Assembly (NCBI GenBank): GCA_034769895.1
Contig: CM068372.1
Span: forward strand, 384,419,910 to 384,483,909
Direction of reading: 5' to 3'
Source of the DNA: Magicicada septendecula
Taxonomy: Eukaryota > Arthropoda > Insecta > Hemiptera > Cicadidae
DNA length: 64,000 nucleotides
Below, piece by piece: positions 60,369-64,000 of this stretch (positions are counted from its first letter, which is position 1; every line of letters begins with the position of its first letter). The notes under the pieces were generated by a model. That model had not been told where the DNA came from and made no database searches. It saw nothing but the letters and a program-made list of their open reading frames with translations. Position numbers and translations under genes: made by a program.

Positions 60369-61184
60369 GCCGTTGGGAGCACTGTCTGTCTTGTTCTTGG
60401 CGACGGTATCGACTTTTGAAAGATCGATGTTTTGTGTGTGGGGTGTGACATGTTCGAATAATGCGTGCGATTTGAATTGTGTCTGTTTGTTTAAGACGTC
60501 GTTTTTATGTGTTTTCGTGTGTTTGTATATTTCCAATTGTTCTAGAGTGTCTAGTTTTTGGCCTTTTGTGGGTACGTGTAGAATGTCGATGTTATTGTCT
60601 ATGCTTTTGTATGTGTGGTTTGCTTCAATGAGGTGGTTTGTAAAGGTGGATTCTGTAGTGGAGTGTGGTGCCTTTGTGTGTTCAATGTATCTTTGTTTGA
60701 AGCTACGTCCTGTCTGGCCTATGTAGAATTTGTTGCAATCTGAGCAATTTAGTTTGTAAACACCAGGTAGATCGAATTTGTTTTGTGCTTTCTGTGTGTG
60801 TTTTGATAGTGTGTGTTCTGTTTTGTTTATTGTTTTTTATGCGATTCTGTATCCTGATTTTTTGAATTTGTGGGTTTTTTTCAGTTTGGTTGTTGATGTA
60901 TGTTAGTGTTATAAATTTGTTGTTTTCTGTCTCGTCTGTTGTTTGTTTTGTGTTTTGTGTAGGAGTTTATTGACTATTGTTCTGTTGTATCCGTTGGACT
61001 CTGCTAGATATTTTATCGTGTTTAGTTCGTTTTTGTAATCTTTTTTTGTAGTTTTTTTGTAGTTTTGTAGTCTTTTAAAAGTCGATACCGTCGCCAAGAA
61101 TTCCCAACGGCAGCCTCTGAAGAAGTTTTTTAAAAGCGAAAACCGCTTCAGGCTATAAGGTAAAACTTTTACGTTTTTATCCAT
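60360..61184 (-). pseudogene. Penelope-like linker and GIY-YIG endonuclease, frameshifted
   Basis: From 61184 the minus strand reads SLKRFSLLKNFFRGCRWEFL (from the arm), then ELNTIKYLAESNGYNRTIVN to a stop at 60909. After a frame change it reads TYINNQTEKIHKFKK and, past a TAA, HTLSKHTQKAQNKFDLPGVY, KLNCSDCNKFYIGQTGRSFK and QRYIEHTKAP, ending with a TGA at 60360. GVY-YIG with the downstream Arg and Glu-His, and the CSDC pair, are the GIY-YIG nuclease hallmarks of Penelope-like elements. This enzyme nicks target DNA in active relatives. Here a frameshift, a stop and loss of RT show it is dead, although the nuclease part itself is intact. Confidence 0.8.
61112..61154 (+). ncRNA. Hammerhead-ribozyme-like motif in the right Penelope arm
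   Basis: Mirror copy on the + strand: AGCCT, CTGAAGA, a T/A-rich stem II (GTTTT/AAAAGC), GAAA, AACCGCTT and AGGCT. Stem I is perfect; stem III is weakened by one change against the left arm. Confidence 0.5.
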
Positions 61185-61473
61185 AAAAAACGTTGTGTTC
61201 CGAGTCGGTAGTGAATTAATTATATTTAGTTAAGTAACGGACACGTCATGGACAACGAACTCCAAGAATATTATTAATTTCTTTACATGTATTAGTATAT
61301 AATTAGCGTGACGACTGCTGCGATTGTTTGGGCGGCCAAAACGTAGCATTTATATATTTTTCTGTAACGTCATTTAAATTCAAATTCAAAAGTGTACGCA
61401 AACATAGAAAATCTGCAAGAAACATTGAAGAGTTACATACATAATAAAGATGAACAAATATTTTATTATTTTT

Positions 61474-61830
61474 TCAAACACTTTTTGCTGCAGTCTGTTT
61501 CTTGATGTATATAATATATTTAATATTTATAATTACTTTACCTCAAGATGTTTTCTCCTCATTTGGAACATGTTTCGGGAAGCCTTGTGTTCCCATCTTC
61601 AGCCTTCCTGATTTTGAGTCTTGTGAAGTACTTGTGTGTTGGTTGGTTTTTACCAATTTAAAGTACCAGAGGCCAACAGGAAACCACAACAACAAAACAA
61701 CCAACCAACACACAAGTACTTCACAAGACTCAAAATCAGGCAGGCTGAAGATAGGAACACAAGTCTTCCCGAAACATGTTCTAAATAAGGAGAAATCATC
61801 TTGACGTAAAGTCATTATAAATATTAAATA
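61474..61830. mobile_element. Penelope-terminal hairpin repeat
   Basis: The left arm (about 61545-61655) and right arm (about 61700-61812) are reverse complements of about 110 bp around a spacer of about 45 bp. On either strand an arm reads TSTSQDSKSGRL and MGTQ-FPKHVPN-like text, a Penelope-like C-terminal and terminal-repeat signature. Each arm contains CTGAAGA, a GGAA/TTCC stem and GAAACATGTT, a hammerhead-like arrangement (minus strand about 61565-61608; + strand about 61743-61782). The outer flank is shared with the repeat at 51908-52180. Confidence 0.65.
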
Positions 61831-61924
61831 TATTATTGTTTTTGTATGAATAACATTTAATTAAAGATTATTATCATTATTCCGGCTGTACAATGTTTAC
61901 ACATTTTCCGGGACCAAAGATTAC

Positions 61925-62335
61925 AGAATTGATTGAATTCTCATCTTCCACTGCTGATTGTCCATCCAAAGATCTTCTTCAATTTCTCGTTTCCTTAATA
62001 TAGTCTGAATTTCTTCTATCCAGGTGATAGGTGGTCTTTCTCTTTACCTTCTTCCTGGTGGAGTCCATTCCACAACTCTCCTGGCAATCTTTCTTGTGCC
62101 ATTCTGATCGTGTGTCCACACCATTGTATTTCTTTTTTGTTAGGATAAAATCAACAATTGATTTTTTTTACATTTGTTCTGTCCTTAGTAACTTCATTTC
62201 TAATTTTCTCACGTCCTGATACTCTTGACGAAAGTCTTCAAAAGTCCGTCTCTGCTGTAATTAGTTCTGTTGTTGTTTGTTTATTGGTTGTCCAAACTTC
62301 TGAGCCGTAAGTCATGATACGTTATTAAATATTAT
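61925..62335 (-). pseudogene. Antisense LINE ORF2 C-terminal fragment
   Basis: The minus strand begins IMTYGSEVWTTN at about 62320, then a degenerate middle, RMAQERLPGELWNG, and ITWMEEIQTILRKREIEEDL followed by WMDNQQWKMRI and a stop. These are the TYGSE-W, GR-ITW-EE and W--R blocks of the LINE RT tail. Frame changes and stops show it is dead. Confidence 0.7.
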
Positions 62336-62554
62336 TTATATATTATTTTGTGTATTATTATTCTGTATATATGACTGTACGTAGGTTCTGATAATGACAA
62401 TAAAGTTTGATGAAATATCGACACAAATGTTTTAAAATAGTTTGTGTAATCATTAACAAAACTTTAGGAAACTTGTCGTTATTAAAAATTTTAAATTATT
62501 CTATTTTTTTAAAGTGAATTACGGTCCACCTAATTCACGTTTGTGTAATTTCAG

Positions 62555-62763
62555 GGTGAGACAGATAGCAGTGGCTGTGGGAGTCCGCGACCCAACCAAC
62601 ATGGATGACGACAATGTGAGGATTTATGGAGTTGCACAAGCGGTGGTTCATCCAGGACACGTTGATCGTGAATACTATCATGAAAACGACATCGCCATAT
62701 TGAAAACGCACCAAACCATAATGTTTGATGAAACCGTCTCGCCAATATGCCTACCTTATAAAA
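62555..62763 (+). CDS. Trypsin-like serine protease, exon with catalytic Asp
   Basis: Second exon of the same S1 protease. The acceptor tgtaatttcag ends at 62554. The first base completes the split Glu codon left by the exon ending at 2073, giving VRQIAVAVGVRDPTNMDD in frame. The motif ENDIAILK carries the catalytic Asp, and SPICLP is the conserved segment that follows it. A weak donor (AAA|GTATTA) at 62764 fits an end one base into a codon. The reading frame then runs into non-conserved residues and a stop at 62798. The catalytic Ser exon is not in the window. Phase agreement over 60 kb and the correct order of His and Asp blocks make this pairing strong, though a second protease gene cannot be fully excluded. 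Confidence 0.85.
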
Positions 62764-62819
62764 GTATTAAATCACAACTTTTATTTATGAAAACGTAATT
62801 TTAAAAATGAATTTCACTA

Positions 62820-63200
62820 TAATTAGTCTGAAAGAAGGAGGATGAGAAAAGATTAGAAGCATTTGAGATGTGGGTTTGGCGAGCAATGGAAATAGTGAGG
62901 TGGGTTGATAAAGTAAGGAATGATGAAGTTTTAAGAAGAATACGGGAAGAGAGAAGACTCCTGAAGGTTATAGAAAATAGGAAAAGGAATTGGTTAGGTG
63001 ATTGTTTAAGAAGCGACTGCTTGCTTACAACTGCCATGGAGGGTGTCATTGAAGGAGAAAAAAGAAGAGGGCGTAGAAGAATGAAGTTCATAGATAGCAT
63101 TAAAATCAGAGGGTGTTACGAAGAAATGAAAAGACTGATACGCGATAGGTCAGCTTGGAGAGCTTTTACCATTTGAAGACCTGCCTTAGGGCAGAAGACC
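62820..63200 (+). pseudogene. LINE ORF2 C-terminus with TAA-type tail
   Basis: The + strand reads RLEAFEMWVWRAMEIVRWVD, KVRNDEVLRRIREERRLL, NRKRNWLGDCLRSDCLL and KRRGRRRMKFIDSIKIRG, ending AWRAFTI and a stop at 63174. This is a well-preserved C-terminal end of a common insect non-LTR element. A short RPALGQKTK-like continuation and taataat follow. The catalytic core is absent. It lies directly 3' of the protease exon, in the next intron. Confidence 0.8.
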
Positions 63201-63329
63201 AAATAATAATCTGAAAGACTGACCTTAATTTCAGGTTAAATTCATATAAACAACTATCAGAATTATTACTCAGTGGCTGTATTATGTATTATTGAACAAG
63301 AGAAATGAGTTCTCGGTTTTAACGCGACC

Positions 63330-64000
63330 GTTTGTCGTTTGAATGTCTGCCTGTCTATCTGTATATTTGGAGTCTCCCGTGGGCGCTTTTCCCCAGAGAC
63401 AAGATGTTAGGGACCTATACCGCCATGCCCTGTGGCCCTGCAATTGTCGTATCCGCCCGGCACACACGGCAGTCGGCGTGCGATCGAGACTGGTCCATCG
63501 GTTGGATTGGAGGTGTTGGAATCAGGCCAAACGTCTGTGCATCTCGAAGGGAACCAGGGCTGCCCTGTCCCTGGTTCAGTGGCTGCACGAGGTACTTTAT
63601 TCTTCCCTGGTAAAGTAGCCTCAAGGGAATCCGTTCTTTGGAAAGCTGGTGGGTGAACCCAAAATAAGCATCGGTGAAAGGCGCGTGACTGAGTAGCGAC
63701 TCTAGCGGTGACCGGGGAAGGGGCTCACGGTTGGTTATCACCGCTGATTGCCGGTGACCTCACATGGGGCCAAGATTCCATCCAGAAAGTACGCCTGCAT
63801 TGCTTCGATGGCATCGGCACCGACGGTTGGGAAAAGTGCGTATTTCTCGCGCGAACGGCAAAGGGTACGCCCTTACTACTAGTAGCGCATTGCGAACGGG
63901 AACCAGGGTGCGCAATCCCTGGTTACTAGCTGTGCCGAATCTCTCGCACTAGTGTATGATATCCATCAAGTAGACAGATAAACCCTATTAACACCGGGCC
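63330..64000. repeat. GC-rich unclassified segment with twin hairpins
   Basis: GC content jumps well above the flanking sequence. Two similar stem-loops occur: GAACCAGGG/CCCTGGTTC at 63551-63577 and AACCAGGG/CCCTGGTT at 63901-63924. Several overlapping ORFs of 60-108 aa on both strands are open mainly because of the base composition; none has a known domain. It may be the 5' part of a repeat that continues past the window. Confidence 0.45.

Larger units (their letters stand above)
60250..61240 (-). mobile_element. Penelope-like element, 5'-truncated, with inverted terminal arms
   Basis: The left arm (about 60265-60420) and the right arm (about 61075-61225) are reverse complements. Both carry ccgactcgg, the aaaacg-taaaag block, cttatagcctgaa and gcctctgaagaag. 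Between them the minus strand encodes the linker and GIY-YIG endonuclease domain of a Penelope-like retroelement. The reverse transcriptase domain is absent. Inverted pseudo-LTR arms are a known feature of Penelope-like insertions. Confidence 0.75.

Noticed and set aside
63332-63952. Several overlapping ORFs of 60-108 aa at the right edge
   Set aside because: Open in many frames because of high GC; no domain, splice signal or preferred frame seen.

Overview
This looks like one long, TE-filled stretch of an insect genome. The base composition is AT-rich, and most coding sequence belongs to transposons typical of arthropods: Ty3/Gypsy, Penelope-like, Academ, hAT, piggyBac, Tigger/pogo and non-LTR retrotransposon 3' ends. 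I cannot name the species. A large-genome insect such as a cockroach or relative is a guess from the TE load and intron size. The only host gene I can support is a trypsin-like serine protease on the + strand. Its His-containing exon lies at 1926-2073 and its Asp-containing exon at 62555-62763. Both have good splice sites and they join in phase, so almost the whole window (2074-62554) reads as one intron of about 60.5 kb. Layout: 2.2-5.1 kb holds four broken non-LTR retrotransposon 3' ends and a palindromic MITE. 7.0-15.4 kb holds a degenerate Ty3/Gypsy element with a 5' LTR, gag and pol but no 3' LTR. 17.4-25.3 kb holds two copies of a Tigger-like MITE and an internally deleted hAT element. 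29.4-33.3 kb holds fragments of piggyBac, Helitron and Tigger transposons. 34-43 kb is mostly A-rich non-coding DNA with a LINE end, a hammerhead-like motif, two candidate exons on the minus strand and a 204-bp tandem duplication. 43.5-44.6 kb is a probable solo LTR with a 6-bp target duplication. 45.6-51.2 kb is a complete-ended but broken Academ transposon of 5.6 kb, with TIRs of about 300 bp, a 3-bp target duplication and an XPG/PIN-type nuclease. 52.2-60.2 kb is an LTR-internal-LTR-internal-LTR tandem array of a small non-autonomous LTR retroelement on the minus strand. 60.2-62.3 kb holds Penelope-like remnants with hammerhead-like ribozyme motifs and an antisense LINE end. A LINE 3' end and a GC-rich unclassified segment close the window. 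The most unusual object is the non-autonomous LTR element. Its single intact 521-aa ORF joins a Gag-like coiled coil to the short linker normally found just before Gypsy reverse transcriptase, and then to about 320 residues that I do not recognise. It is present as a tandem of two identical internal regions and three LTRs. The middle LTR looks like the recombinant expected from unequal crossing-over between LTRs. The second notable theme is a set of hammerhead-like motifs in inverted arms of Penelope-like sequences. All comparisons were made by eye.
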